Part shown: positions 1 through 8,680 of the stretch, in pieces
Layout: each line of letters begins with the position of its first letter
Position numbering within the stretch: position 1 is the stretch's first letter
Assembly (NCBI GenBank): GCA_964394585.1
Contig: CAYMYI010000035.1
Location: forward strand, 1 to 35,532
Length of the DNA: 35,532 nt
Direction of reading: 5' to 3'
Source of the DNA: CAYUJH01 sp964394585
GTDB lineage: Bacteria; Bacteroidota; Bacteroidia; Cytophagales; Flammeovirgaceae
Translations under genes and position numbers: made by a program
The notes under the pieces: model-generated
What the model was told of the DNA's origin: nothing
What the model saw: only the letters and a program-made list of their open reading frames with translations
Database searches by the model: none

Positions 1-995
1 AAATTGTTATAATCGGCAGTGAGGTTAGCAAAATATAACTCAGATAAACGAATTGCTGTAGGCGTAGTACCACTAACACCAATCCGTACCACATCGTTTA
101 AGCGATAGATTAACCCTGCTGTAAGGTTCACGCCCGTTCCGGTTACTGTTAAACGGTCTTCAAAAAACAAAGAGTTAAGGGGTGAGTCTTCCAACGGAAT
201 TTCAGTGTATTCTTTTTGTTGGTCGTAACGAATGGTTTGCAACCCCAAGCTAATCCCGTAGTATAATCGGTCGTCGTAGTTTCCGCCATAGGCAAAATCC
301 CACTGATACTGTCCCCCGCGTGTACGTATTGTTTCCGATTGTTCCGTTTCCACTAATGGTAAGAATGAAAAATATAGATCTTGCGTACCATTATCAAACT
401 CATAATCAGGGTTAATTAAATAAGTATAGTATGCTAAAGCATTGATATCGAAAATCGCATCGCCTTGGTTATCAAAATACCCCCATGAGCGTATAGCATC
501 GGATTGCTCTATAAAAAAGTCGATAATGGAGTTATCAGCGTTTACCCCGGCATAACTGACGTTCTGTTGGAAATCATTCACGCGAGTTACAGTAATGGCA
601 AAAGAGCCTCCTTTGTTAGGTCCACTGGTATTTTTAGCATTTGAAAAGAGGATACCAGCATGATCGAAATTGACATTAAAGCGGGAGTCGTCGAGCGAAG
701 AGCCAAAAGCATTGCTAGTAGCTGTATTCACATTAAATGCCGGCGTAAAACTAAACTGCGAACTTCGGTTAAACCCTAGCCCGGCAGGGTTCGTATGCGC
801 ACTAGAAATGTCGCCTCCTAATGCGGTATTAGCTCCTCCTAGGGTTTGGAAACGGACTGTTCCTCCTGAAGTAATGCGGGAGAAGCGTAAAGCATCGGCG
901 TAATAACCAAATGCAGCAGGATCTACTTGAGCATGCCCGAACTGCCACCCTAAAGAAAGTAGGCAAGCAATAAAAAAGATTTTTAGATTTTTCAT
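1..995 (-). CDS. OmpP1/FadL-family outer-membrane transport protein, partial (C-terminus outside window)
   Basis: Reading the minus strand from an ATG at 995 gives 331 codons open to the window edge, so the C-terminal part is missing. Residues 1-22 form a signal peptide (MKNLKIFF..., ending GHAQ). The mature N-terminus contains a stretch of the form FSRITSGGT-RFQTLGGANTALGGD...TNPAGLGF at about residues 38-75. This is the hallmark of Bacteroidota FadL/OmpP1-like barrels, in which the N-terminal hatch precedes a 14-strand barrel. The rest alternates polar and aromatic residues as in beta strands. The family takes up hydrophobic compounds across the outer membrane; the substrate here cannot be told. 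The next gene upstream, at 1146-2345, is on the same strand 150 bp away with a hairpin between them, so I do not assume an operon. Family assignment is fairly firm, function only general. Confidence 0.85.
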   Translation of the reverse strand, partial: MKNLKIFFIACLLSLGWQFGHAQVDPAAFGYYADALRFSRITSGGTVRFQTLGGANTALGGDISSAHTNPAGLGFNRSSQFSFTPAFNVNTATSNAFGSSLDDSRFNVNFDHAGILFSNAKNTSGPNKGGSFAITVTRVNDFQQNVSYAGVNADNSIIDFFIEQSDAIRSWGYFDNQGDAIFDINALAYYTYLINPDYEFDNGTQDLYFSFLPLVETEQSETIRTRGGQYQWDFAYGGNYDDRLYYGISLGLQTIRYDQQKEYTEIPLEDSPLNSLFFEDRLTVTGTGVNLTAGLIYRLNDVVRIGVSGTTPTAIRLSELYFANLTADYNN

Positions 996-1093
996 GATGG
1001 ATTCGTTTTAGAAAGAGTTGGAAAGTTCTTGTATGAAGGGTAAAAAAAAAACGAACTGGTTGACAAAACTGCCAATTTTCCAATCCGTTTTTC

Positions 1094-1130
1094 GGGAAAA
1101 GAGAAATACCTATCGTACGATTGGTTTCCC
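1094..1130. repeat. Imperfect dyad between the Ser/Arg-rich gene and the FadL-like gene
   Basis: A perfect 10-bp palindrome, ATCGTACGAT (1112-1121), is flanked by near-matching arms: GAGAAATACC on the left and GGTTTCCC on the right. A more distant GGGAAA (1094-1099) also matches TTTCCC (1125-1130). On the minus strand the dyad is followed by a U-rich run (ATTTCTCTTTTCC), so it could act as a weak terminator for the gene ending at 1146 or as an operator for the FadL-like gene starting at 995. The centre has no real loop, which argues for a protein-binding dyad or chance rather than a classic terminator. Confidence 0.3.
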
Positions 1131-1145
1131 CATTAATGTATCATC

Positions 1146-2345
1146 TTAGCCTCGGCGACCTGATGAAGAACGTGAGCCGCTGCTACCACGCGAACCAGAC
1201 GAACTTCGAGAGCCACTACTACCTCTAGAGCCACTATTGAAACGACTTCCAGAACTACTTCTTCGGTTGTAAGAAGGAGAAGAAGAGCTACTGCGCGTAG
1301 GACGCTGTATGCTACGACTTGGACTGCTACTACCACGGCTGTTATACGATGGTGTTGAACTTCTGCGGTAACGGTTAGGGTTGGTTACTGTAGCAGGAGT
1401 ACTACTCCGACGAGTAGGTCTCTGAATTGTACCGGTACGCTCATTGCTCGGCGTAGAGCGGCGGTTGTTGAGTGCCTCGGCATAGCGGCGGTTCATCGCA
1501 GCGCGAGGGTTGTTAACGGTGCGCTGTACACTTCTACCTGGTAAGTTAGGTGTAGTTCCTACGGATGAGCGTCGTCCAATAGGGCCACGGTATACATTGC
1601 GTACAAAACGCTCTCCTCCAATAAACCGATTATTTACAACTACTACATTGTTCATAAACGGAGAACACCAAGGGTTACCCCAGCTATTCCAGCCCCAGCC
1701 GAAGCGATTCATTGGGAAACCATTGCCCCAAAACAAGCGATTTCGGAATCTCCAACGATCATAAGCAGAAAAACCCCAATAGTTACCCCAACCGAAGCCA
1801 AAACCTACGCTCACTCCAAACTGGTTCATTGGCATAGGAGCCCAAGCATCCCAGTATGGATTCATGCCTCCAAAGAAAGGATTGACCCCAAAGTTGTTAA
1901 AGTAAGGGTTTCCCCAACCGGCAAAGGCAGCTGAAGTACCCCAATTATTGAATTGGTTAGAAGCGTCCCATTGGTTAACGTTGTTATAGATATTATCACC
2001 AGGGCGTGGATTCGCCATTGTAAATGGAGTGGCTTCAGGCGCTTCATAATAAGCGAATTCCGATTCATCTTCCACGGCAGTAGTATTAGGTGCTGCTTGG
2101 AAATCAGGGTTTGAAAATTTTGAGGTTGCAACAGCTTCTGGAGTTGTCTCAGCAGACGCTGTTACAGGTTCGGTATAATAAAACTTAGAGGAAACATCAT
2201 CTGGTTTAGTTAAGTCGCCTCGTTTTGCCTTTAATTTAATTCTGTCTTTCGACGAAAAATACAAGTCATCGTACTCTTGGGCATAGGCCGATTGCATTAT
2301 AAGCAAACTGCCTAGCAGGGTTAGTGTGAGGGAATATGCTTTCAT
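1146..2345 (-). CDS. Exported low-complexity protein: aromatic/Asn/Gly middle and Ser/Arg-rich tail
   Basis: I recognise no enzyme family. The reading frame stays open upstream to an ATG at 2393, but I choose the ATG at 2345 because it places a clean signal peptide at the N-terminus (MKAYSLTLTLLGSLLIMQSAYAQ), giving 399 residues. Three regions follow. Residues 24-115 are mixed and acidic, with several Glu/Asp/Tyr clusters. Residues 116-232 are very rich in Trp, Phe, Asn, Gly and Pro, with repeats such as WGNP, GFGFGWGN and RFGWGWNSWGNP. Residues 255-399 are strongly basic and become an almost pure Ser/Arg/Gly repeat (GSRGSSGSRSSSG) at the C-terminus. There is one cysteine (residue 227). Such composition fits an adhesive, surface-layer or matrix protein, but that is inference. 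No T9SS sorting domain is visible. The frame is open throughout and the signal peptide is convincing, so the gene is probably real. Confidence 0.75.
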   Translation of the reverse strand: MKAYSLTLTLLGSLLIMQSAYAQEYDDLYFSSKDRIKLKAKRGDLTKPDDVSSKFYYTEPVTASAETTPEAVATSKFSNPDFQAAPNTTAVEDESEFAYYEAPEATPFTMANPRPGDNIYNNVNQWDASNQFNNWGTSAAFAGWGNPYFNNFGVNPFFGGMNPYWDAWAPMPMNQFGVSVGFGFGWGNYWGFSAYDRWRFRNRLFWGNGFPMNRFGWGWNSWGNPWCSPFMNNVVVVNNRFIGGERFVRNVYRGPIGRRSSVGTTPNLPGRSVQRTVNNPRAAMNRRYAEALNNRRSTPSNERTGTIQRPTRRSSTPATVTNPNRYRRSSTPSYNSRGSSSPSRSIQRPTRSSSSSPSYNRRSSSGSRFNSGSRGSSGSRSSSGSRGSSGSRSSSGRRG

Positions 2346-2491
2346 AGCGTTTGAGGGTTTATCAGTAAAATAATCTGGTATCTGTGAGTTCATTATTTTA
2401 GTCTTCTAAGTTAACAACAAATCTTGACATTAAATAAATCAGACTTTTTTGAGATTGTCTATTTATATGACAAATGAAGAGCAAAGCTCTA

Positions 2492-2499
2492 CAAATATA
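2492..2499 (-). promoter_or_regulatory. Candidate Bacteroidota -7 box for the Ser/Arg-rich protein
   Basis: On the minus strand the bases read TATATTTG, an exact match to the TAnnTTTG -7 element. Transcription would start near 2486 and leave a leader of about 140 nt before the ATG at 2345. I see no good TTTG element 19-20 nt further upstream, so this is only a half match. Confidence 0.3.
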
Positions 2500-2576
2500 A
2501 GACATTTATTTTGACACATTTGTTTATAAAAACGACAAATATCTTTTTAAGGTTACACCTCTACGAATTATTTCAT

Positions 2577-2622
2577 AAAAAAAGGGAGAATAATAGCAGG
2601 ATTTACTAAAAATTCTCCCTTT
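2577..2622 (-). terminator. Rho-independent terminator downstream of the RND exporter
   Basis: AAAGGGAGAAT (2581-2591) and ATTCTCCCTTT (2612-2622) form a perfect 11-bp stem around a 20-nt loop. The seven A's at 2577-2583 become a U run on the minus strand directly after the stem, so the terminator faces the exporter transcript that ends at 2769. Confidence 0.75.
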
Positions 2623-2768
2623 GGCTAGGGAAGCCATCAGCTCCTTGCCGAATTGTATGTAACCTCATGTGCGTATTGTTCAAAATAACGCTTATACTCT
2701 AACGGTTTTCAATACGCATGGATAAAATTCTACTAGGAGTTTTACAACTTGCATGGTTAAGAAGAACT

Positions 2769-5174
2769 TTAACTGTCAGGATTTTTGACTTCAATACGTT
2801 CTAAATCAATTTCTTCGTCTTCATCTTCTAAATAAAACGTATTGTGCCGATCAATGAGTGGGTTGAGTCGTACCTGCTGGGTGCCTACATCAAAAGAACG
2901 TAGTAGAGAGGGTAATAAAATTAGGTTAGTTACCATCGCCACTAGGAGCGTGGTAGAGGTAAGAGCTCCTAGCGCCACGGTTCCACCGAAATCGGAAGCT
3001 GCGAAAATGACAAAGCCACAAAACAATACAATAGAGGTGTAAATCATACTCATGCCCGTTTCGCGTAAGCTTACAGTAACGGCTTTTATGATGTCATATC
3101 GGTGCATAAGCAGCTCTTGCCGATATTTCGCCAAAAAGTGGATAGAATCGTCTACGGAAATGCCAAAGGCAATGCTGAAAACCAATGCCGTACTGGGTTT
3201 TAAGGGAATGTTTAAAAAACCCATAAGTCCTGCTGTAAGAATGAGAGGAATTACGTTAGGGATTAGCGAAATGATGATAATGCGGAGGTTTCCAAACAGG
3301 GTTCCCATAATCACTGCAATCAGGAAAAAGGCGATGAACATGCTATTGCGCAAGTTGCGGATGAGGTAATCGTTGCCTTGAACGAAAATCCAAGTAGTTC
3401 CGGTAACGTCGGCTTTCATTTCGGTATCGGCGAGGATGCTATCGATAGCTGGACGCAACTCTTGGTTAATGAGCGAATCGAGTTTTTCTGAACCTAAATC
3501 GGCTACTTTCATTGAAACGCGCAATAGCTGACCGGTGCTATCCACAAATGAGTTCGTTAGGGTAAGTTCGCTTTCTTGTTGGTTTTTTAGATAGCGTTGT
3601 ACGTAAGGTTCTTCGCGGCGGCTTGGAAGTCGGTAGTCAGCAGGAGTTCCAAAATAGGCTTGGTTCGCCGCTTTGTATAAAGCAACCATAGAAACAGGCG
3701 TGGTAAGCTCAGGGATTGTTGCAAAATACTGCTCAAGCTGCTCTACTTTTTGGATGTTGGAGCGCTTCCGGATTCCTTTTTCTTTACCGGTATCTACCAC
3801 TACTTCTAGGGGCATTACCCCTCGAAAGTTTTCTTCAAAGAAAGCTAGATCTTTACGAATAGGGCTGTTATCAGGCAAATCATCAACCATATAGGTTACC
3901 GCCTTTAGCTGTAAAGCCCCCCAAGTTGCCAATATTACAAGCACGAAAGAAGACACATACACTGCTACCCGATACCGACTGATCAGATTATCGAATAAAT
4001 TAAGAAGAAACCTAATAGGCGTAAACTCGAGGTGACGGATATGACGCGTTTTAGGTGGGGGCAAGAATGAAAATACCGCCGGAATAAAAATAATACTGAT
4101 GACAAATGTGGCAAAAATGTTCAACGCTGCCGTAATACCAAACTCTTGCAAAGCTGAAATTTTGGTGAACGTGAGTACTAAAAATCCGATTGCAGTAGTG
4201 GTGTTAGTAATTAAAGTTACCACACCGATTTTCTGGATTACACGCAAAAGCGCCTTCCTTTGGTTACCATGCGAGGCAAACTCTTGATGATATTTATTGA
4301 GTAAGTAAATGCTATTGGGTATACCAATTACCACTAAAACCGGCGGGAGCAGCCCGGTTAACATTGTAATTTTATAGCCTAAAATTGCCAATGTACCTAC
4401 CGTCCAAACGACTACCATACCAATCATGATGAGAGGGTATATCACCGGGGAAAATGAACGGAAAAAGAGAAATAATATCACAGCGGTGATTCCCAACGAA
4501 CAGAGCAAAAAGAAATTCATTTCTTTGCGCACCTTCGATACCATAATCGAACGAACATACGGCAGCCCTGCATAATGCAACTCAATCCCGGTTTTTTTAC
4601 TGAATAAATCACCTAAATATACAATGCGTTCAGTGATGCCCGTTCGGTTTTCCGAATTAAGGTAGACCGGATCGAAGGAAACCAATAATACGGTGGCGCC
4701 ATTCTCGGGGTTAATGAGCTTCCCTTCGTAAAATTTAAGTTCGCGCGCAAACAATAACAAGCTATCGAGCTCTTGCTGTGTGCGAGGGAGCGGGTCAAAA
4801 ATAGGGGTAGGATCAAAACGTTTTTCTTCGGTATTACGCGTGAGGTGCAACATCTGTGGCAACGATACAACCCCCGTAATACCTTCCAGTGCCTTCACAT
4901 CTGCACCTAAACGTGCAAGATTCAAAAAGTTTTCCAATTGATATACGGTGCTATCTTGCATGCCTATCGCAAGCATGTTAGCATCTTCCCCAAATGTTTT
5001 TTGAAACTTATCAAAGTATATCATACTCGGATCATCAGAAGGAACAATGCGCATAAACTCATAGGACCATTCAATTTTCCTTCCTTGAAACCCCATAAAA
5101 GCGGTGATGAGTAATAAGACGGCGATGAGCCAAAGTCTATATCGGAGAATAAAATCTGCCAGACGAATCCACAT
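2769..5174 (-). CDS. RND-superfamily (MMPL/HAE3-type) exporter
   Basis: An 801-residue inner-membrane protein with the duplicated RND layout. TM1 is at about 12-30, followed by a periplasmic loop to about 215 and five membrane segments at about 219-376. TM7 lies near 405-425, a second periplasmic loop runs to about 625, and five more segments reach about 770. The second half keeps the acidic pair in TM10 (residues 675-676, in a GISVDDSIHF context) expected for proton coupling. The matching place in the first half reads GIPNSIYLLNKY (294-305) and has no Asp. The tail after 775 is strongly acidic. The length and single-protein form fit the MMPL/HAE3 group, which moves lipids or other hydrophobic molecules; the substrate is unknown. 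No membrane-fusion partner or outer-membrane channel lies next to it. It follows ribH on the same strand after 139 bp, and a terminator lies downstream at 2577-2622. Confidence 0.88.
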   Translation of the reverse strand: MWIRLADFILRYRLWLIAVLLLITAFMGFQGRKIEWSYEFMRIVPSDDPSMIYFDKFQKTFGEDANMLAIGMQDSTVYQLENFLNLARLGADVKALEGITGVVSLPQMLHLTRNTEEKRFDPTPIFDPLPRTQQELDSLLLFARELKFYEGKLINPENGATVLLVSFDPVYLNSENRTGITERIVYLGDLFSKKTGIELHYAGLPYVRSIMVSKVRKEMNFFLLCSLGITAVILFLFFRSFSPVIYPLIMIGMVVVWTVGTLAILGYKITMLTGLLPPVLVVIGIPNSIYLLNKYHQEFASHGNQRKALLRVIQKIGVVTLITNTTTAIGFLVLTFTKISALQEFGITAALNIFATFVISIIFIPAVFSFLPPPKTRHIRHLEFTPIRFLLNLFDNLISRYRVAVYVSSFVLVILATWGALQLKAVTYMVDDLPDNSPIRKDLAFFEENFRGVMPLEVVVDTGKEKGIRKRSNIQKVEQLEQYFATIPELTTPVSMVALYKAANQAYFGTPADYRLPSRREEPYVQRYLKNQQESELTLTNSFVDSTGQLLRVSMKVADLGSEKLDSLINQELRPAIDSILADTEMKADVTGTTWIFVQGNDYLIRNLRNSMFIAFFLIAVIMGTLFGNLRIIIISLIPNVIPLILTAGLMGFLNIPLKPSTALVFSIAFGISVDDSIHFLAKYRQELLMHRYDIIKAVTVSLRETGMSMIYTSIVLFCGFVIFAASDFGGTVALGALTSTTLLVAMVTNLILLPSLLRSFDVGTQQVRLNPLIDRHNTFYLEDEDEEIDLERIEVKNPDS

Positions 5175-5313
5175 GTTTCTGTAATCTTATGAGTAGCTAT
5201 TGAATTAGTTTAAAATGCAGCAAGAAATCCCTAACTTCTACATTTTATGAGGCTTGTTAGCAGTAAAAACTGCCTTTGTTAGAAGAAACCGTTTGATTTA
5301 AAAGATTAGTTGC

Positions 5314-5853
5314 TTAGAACAAAAAAGTGGGAAATTCCCCATCCTCATCTAAATCGGCACTAAGCATTGCTTCGGGCAAACCGAGCATTCCTAATACGGC
5401 TGCGGCAGCTTCAACACCTTTATTGCCATGCTTGCCCCCGGCACGTTCCTGAGCTTGCACCACGGTATCGGTGGTGAGCACGCCAAAACTAACAGGTATA
5501 TTATGCGTAAGCGAAACAGTAGTAATTCCTTGGGCAATAGCTTGGCAAATAAATTCAAAATGACGTGTTTCACCTTGGATTACACAGCCTAAGCAAATAA
5601 CAGCATCGGTATCGTCGCGTAGGGCAAGAAATTGAGCTCCTAAGCTGAGTTCAAATGCCCCGGGAACGTTGCGGCGAATGACGTTTTCTTCTTGTATACC
5701 ATGTTTTGTCAGCGTCGCAACAGCAGCATTGTAGAGCGATTCGGTAATTTCTGAATGATATGTAGAAACAACTATACCCACAACAGCTTCGCTTAGGTCG
5801 TTTTCGCTTTTAATCGGTTCGTAATCATTCAAATTTTTCTGCGATGTAGCCAT
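5314..5853 (-). CDS. ribH: 6,7-dimethyl-8-ribityllumazine synthase (riboflavin biosynthesis)
   Basis: Catalyses the penultimate step of riboflavin synthesis in the cytoplasm: it condenses 5-amino-6-ribitylamino-uracil with 3,4-dihydroxy-2-butanone 4-phosphate. The 179-residue protein carries all family signatures: VPGAFEL (63-69), CVIQGETRHFEFIC (90-103) with the catalytic His98, VSFGVLTTD (121-129), and ERAGGKHGNKG (136-146), which binds phosphate. The first 20 residues and the acidic tail (ADLDEDGEFPTFLF) extend slightly beyond the usual core of about 155 residues. It is the third minus-strand gene after the NUDIX and WG-repeat genes (104 bp downstream of the latter). No other rib gene lies nearby, so the pathway is scattered in this genome. 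The assignment is firm. Confidence 0.97.
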   Translation of the reverse strand: MATSQKNLNDYEPIKSENDLSEAVVGIVVSTYHSEITESLYNAAVATLTKHGIQEENVIRRNVPGAFELSLGAQFLALRDDTDAVICLGCVIQGETRHFEFICQAIAQGITTVSLTHNIPVSFGVLTTDTVVQAQERAGGKHGNKGVEAAAAVLGMLGLPEAMLSADLDEDGEFPTFLF

Positions 5854-5957
5854 ACTTCTTATTTCGTTAATACCCGTTAATATTTCAATGTTGTAAAATT
5901 AGAAAATTTGAGCTCGCCGAGTGCTATACTTTTCCAAAAACTCACCTGTTACTTAAG

Positions 5958-8072
5958 CTATCGTTCAATGAGTTGTTCTGGCTGCTCGGTAATTAAATAA
6001 TAATATTGCCCTAACGGGCGGATTTTTGAATATTCCGGAAAGCGAATATGAATCCCATTTCGGCGGTTAATCCCATAAAGCGTTCCTTTTCGTACAATCA
6101 CACCCTGAGAAGGAGTATCTTGTATCTGTTCATAAGCAGGATATAAAAGGAACTCTTCTTGGGTAGAAAATAGCCCCACTTTGCCCGAATCCCAAAGGAG
6201 CCAATTGCCCCATACCGTCCGTTGTAGCGAGTCGTACACACAAGGTAGAATCTCGTTTCCGTTTTGGTCAATCAATCCTTGTTTCCCTTGCCGTGTTACC
6301 ACAGCAACTCCTTGCTGAAAAGGGCTTACGGCTTGGTAACGTGGTTGCACTCGCAGTTGCTCTTGCCGATCGATAAACCCCCATTGCCCTTGTAGTTGAA
6401 ACCCCGCCAACCCTTCGGAAAAAGGCTGTACAGCTTCATATTGTGTACTTATTCGTAAGCGGCACTGGGCATCTACAAAGCCAGATTTACCATCCCACCG
6501 TATCGGGATGAATCCTTCGCGCAATTCGCCGGTAAATGTCCAGGGAGCGCAAGCAACAGTGGAGGGAATTTCGCCCCGATACCGATGCGCATACAAGAGC
6601 GTATCGTTTTGCATAATTTGAAGATAAAGCGAATCGGTATGAAGCGCTACCGAATCGTACCGAGGGGGGACTACAAGCCTACCGTATTCGTTTAAAAAGC
6701 CTTGTGCCCTACCCCTTCGGAGGAGTAATCCTTTACCGTAGGGTTGGTAAGTATCGCCAATTTGTGCCACAAAGCGCTCAATACCTTTGGCATCGAGTGT
6801 GCCCCAGCGTCCTCTATCGTGAAATACAAACGTACTTGGCGATAAAACCCAAAGGCTATCGACTACCGGCCTGATGACCCACTCATTTTGGCGGTTAATT
6901 ATCCCAAAAAAATCACCTTTTCGGACGGCAGCAAAATCGCCTATAAATGCTGTAGCAGTTGCATAATGAAAAGGAATCTTCACAGAAAAGGCTGCATTTA
7001 CAAACCCGGTGTATTCCCCGTTTTTTGCCAGATACCATCCTCGTGCATCGGGCTGATTTGAGAGCCAATTGGGGGTAAATTTGTTGGGTATTGGATCTCC
7101 CTCAGGCGAAAAATAGGAAACGGTTTTGCTTTGTACACCCCGCATTAAACCCGTTACAGAATCTTGCTGTAGGTGCTGATATTGAGTAGGAATGATAAGT
7201 ACACCCTCTGAATTGAGCGCTCCCCAAAAATTTTGATTTGCAACCCTTGCCACTCCTTGGTGAAATACAGTAACGCTATCCCACTGAAACGAGGTGAGTA
7301 GCGAATCGGGGCGTGCCAGTGCCCATTTACTATTGCGCAATACCCACACGCGTTGTTCGCCTGCCCAGGCAACGCTATCGGAATACCATTTACCGGCAGA
7401 TAGCCCCTCTTCCGCAGAAATCAATTTAAAAGAAGAATATTGCGTACACCAGAGGGTATCCTTTTGGGATCCAATAGTACGATACTGAAATGTAGTGAGT
7501 GCTATCCCGTTGGCATCGAGCAAAGCTGCTGCCTTGTGCTTCCATGCGGCAATCTCTCCGTTTGGTAAGCTTTGTAGGCTATCATAATAAAGAGAGTTTA
7601 CTACGGTAGCATCCGGGTGGTATAACTGCCAGCCTTGTGTTGTTTTTGCCACAACGATTTGCCCCATACGTGTTAGTTTTAAAAACTCTGGGGCTTTCCG
7701 CCATGTGCCTTCCGGATCAATCCACCCCCACTTACCTTCTTGCTTTGCACCGATTACGTTTTGAAAGAAAGGGGTTTGGGCAAGTTCTTCTGATGGCTCA
7801 TCGCTCCACCCGAGAGAATCGAAACCGACAGCAGCACTTTTTCCTTTCGCATTAATAAGCCGCCAAGTATTCCCTTTCTGAACTCTTGCCAATCCGTTTG
7901 GGGCAAAGTGAGAGGCATGTTGGTAAATCGGTTCTATTTTAAACTTCTCAGAAGAGATATTTTTAACATATCCCCATAGCCTGTTAGAAGCTTTTTTAGG
8001 AACCAGCTGTGCCCAACTTCCCAAAGGCAGCATTCCCCAACACACCAATAAGATGAGAGCTCGAAGCATCAT
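5958..8072 (-). CDS. Exported WG-repeat protein
   Basis: A 704-residue protein with a signal peptide (MMLRALILLVCWGMLPLGSWAQ), so it is probably periplasmic or surface-exposed. The body is a run of ten or more degenerate WG beta-hairpin repeats of about 40-50 residues. Examples are GKWGWIDPEGTW (about 112-123), WGALNSEGVLIIPTQY (about 283-298), FFGIINRQNEWVIRP, WGTLDAKG, GFLNEYGRLVVPPRY, GQWGFIDRQEQLRVQPRY and GKQGLIDQNGNEILP. The repeats are best preserved near residues 440-620 and fade at both ends. WG repeats are thought to serve as binding modules; no catalytic domain is present. The start codon overlaps the stop codon of the NUDIX gene (ATGA, 8069-8072), which implies translational coupling, although no functional link between the two products is known to me. 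Confidence 0.88.
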   Translation of the reverse strand: MMLRALILLVCWGMLPLGSWAQLVPKKASNRLWGYVKNISSEKFKIEPIYQHASHFAPNGLARVQKGNTWRLINAKGKSAAVGFDSLGWSDEPSEELAQTPFFQNVIGAKQEGKWGWIDPEGTWRKAPEFLKLTRMGQIVVAKTTQGWQLYHPDATVVNSLYYDSLQSLPNGEIAAWKHKAAALLDANGIALTTFQYRTIGSQKDTLWCTQYSSFKLISAEEGLSAGKWYSDSVAWAGEQRVWVLRNSKWALARPDSLLTSFQWDSVTVFHQGVARVANQNFWGALNSEGVLIIPTQYQHLQQDSVTGLMRGVQSKTVSYFSPEGDPIPNKFTPNWLSNQPDARGWYLAKNGEYTGFVNAAFSVKIPFHYATATAFIGDFAAVRKGDFFGIINRQNEWVIRPVVDSLWVLSPSTFVFHDRGRWGTLDAKGIERFVAQIGDTYQPYGKGLLLRRGRAQGFLNEYGRLVVPPRYDSVALHTDSLYLQIMQNDTLLYAHRYRGEIPSTVACAPWTFTGELREGFIPIRWDGKSGFVDAQCRLRISTQYEAVQPFSEGLAGFQLQGQWGFIDRQEQLRVQPRYQAVSPFQQGVAVVTRQGKQGLIDQNGNEILPCVYDSLQRTVWGNWLLWDSGKVGLFSTQEEFLLYPAYEQIQDTPSQGVIVRKGTLYGINRRNGIHIRFPEYSKIRPLGQYYYLITEQPEQLIER

Positions 8073-8680
8073 GAAAACTGCTGGTAAATTTCTATAATGG
8101 AACGAAAGGTATTCGGGTACACCTTTTCTCGAATTTCACGAGGACTTAGCCAAGCAATCTGGTGAATATCTTCTTCGTATTGGGGCTTGGCATTCTTAGC
8201 TTCGGTAGCACTACATCTCATGGCAAACCAGTGCGTACACTTTAAAATATGAGCATCGTTTTGCACGTAGGTATGCCAAGTTTCTCCTATTTTGCGCTGT
8301 AGGGTAGCTTTAATGTTGCACTCTTCCTCTACTTCGCGGAGTGCTCCTACTTCAATGGATTCGCCTTTTTCGATTTTTCCTTTGGGTAAATCCCACTTTC
8401 CACGCCGATGGATAAACAGTGTATTTCCATTTTCTTGTTGCACAATTCCTCCGCCTGCTTCTAAGAGGGTAAAATGTGTTTTTAACGATGCAAACGTTTC
8501 GTGCAAATCGGTTAGGTGCGCAAATGGAAACCTGAGTTCCCCTTGCATTTCGCCTTCAGCAAGCAAAGTGTATACTTTCCAGAGTTGTTTTACTGAGATG
8601 GGCGTTACAGATGCCTGCTCGGGTTGTAGAGTCAAGCTCCATGCTTGCTCGTTGGTGAATATCTTGATAGGAGGTTCCAT
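8069..8680 (-). CDS. NUDIX hydrolase with N-terminal extension
   Basis: A 203-residue cytoplasmic enzyme. The Nudix box begins at Gly101 and reads GKIEKGE...REVEEECNI (101-123), with Glu107, Arg115, Glu116, Glu119 and Glu120 in place for metal binding and hydrolysis of a nucleoside diphosphate linked to X. The usual Gly near the end of the box is Asn122. Residues 1-72 form an N-terminal extension without a motif I recognise; the fold proper starts at GGGIVQQENG (76-85). FIHRRGKWDLPKGK (89-102) is typical of the Ap4A/NUDT2-like and generic Bacteroidota NUDIX proteins. The substrate cannot be deduced. It is the first gene of a minus-strand run with the WG-repeat protein (4-nt overlap) and perhaps ribH. 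Confidence 0.9.
   Translation of the reverse strand: MEPPIKIFTNEQAWSLTLQPEQASVTPISVKQLWKVYTLLAEGEMQGELRFPFAHLTDLHETFASLKTHFTLLEAGGGIVQQENGNTLFIHRRGKWDLPKGKIEKGESIEVGALREVEEECNIKATLQRKIGETWHTYVQNDAHILKCTHWFAMRCSATEAKNAKPQYEEDIHQIAWLSPREIREKVYPNTFRSIIEIYQQFS

Larger units (their letters stand above)
2346..2768. other. Intergenic region with terminator and promoter-like box, no gene seen
   Basis: These 423 bp lie between two minus-strand genes. They hold the terminator of the exporter gene (2577-2622) and a TATATTTG box on the minus strand (2492-2499). There is also a second inverted pair, GCGTATTG (2671-2678) and CAATACGC (2710-2717), which could form a hairpin in the 3' untranslated region of the exporter transcript. 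Possible frames here are under 30 codons and lack any coding signal. Confidence 0.6.

Noticed and set aside
1133..1336. Val/Leu-rich frame opposite in phase within the Ser/Arg-rich gene
   Set aside because: A product of the repetitive Ser/Arg codons read in another frame; the frame with a signal peptide is the real one.
5175..5313. Terminator between ribH and the exporter gene
   Set aside because: Only a 5-bp pair (GCAGT/ACTGC) is seen and there is no U run on the minus strand.
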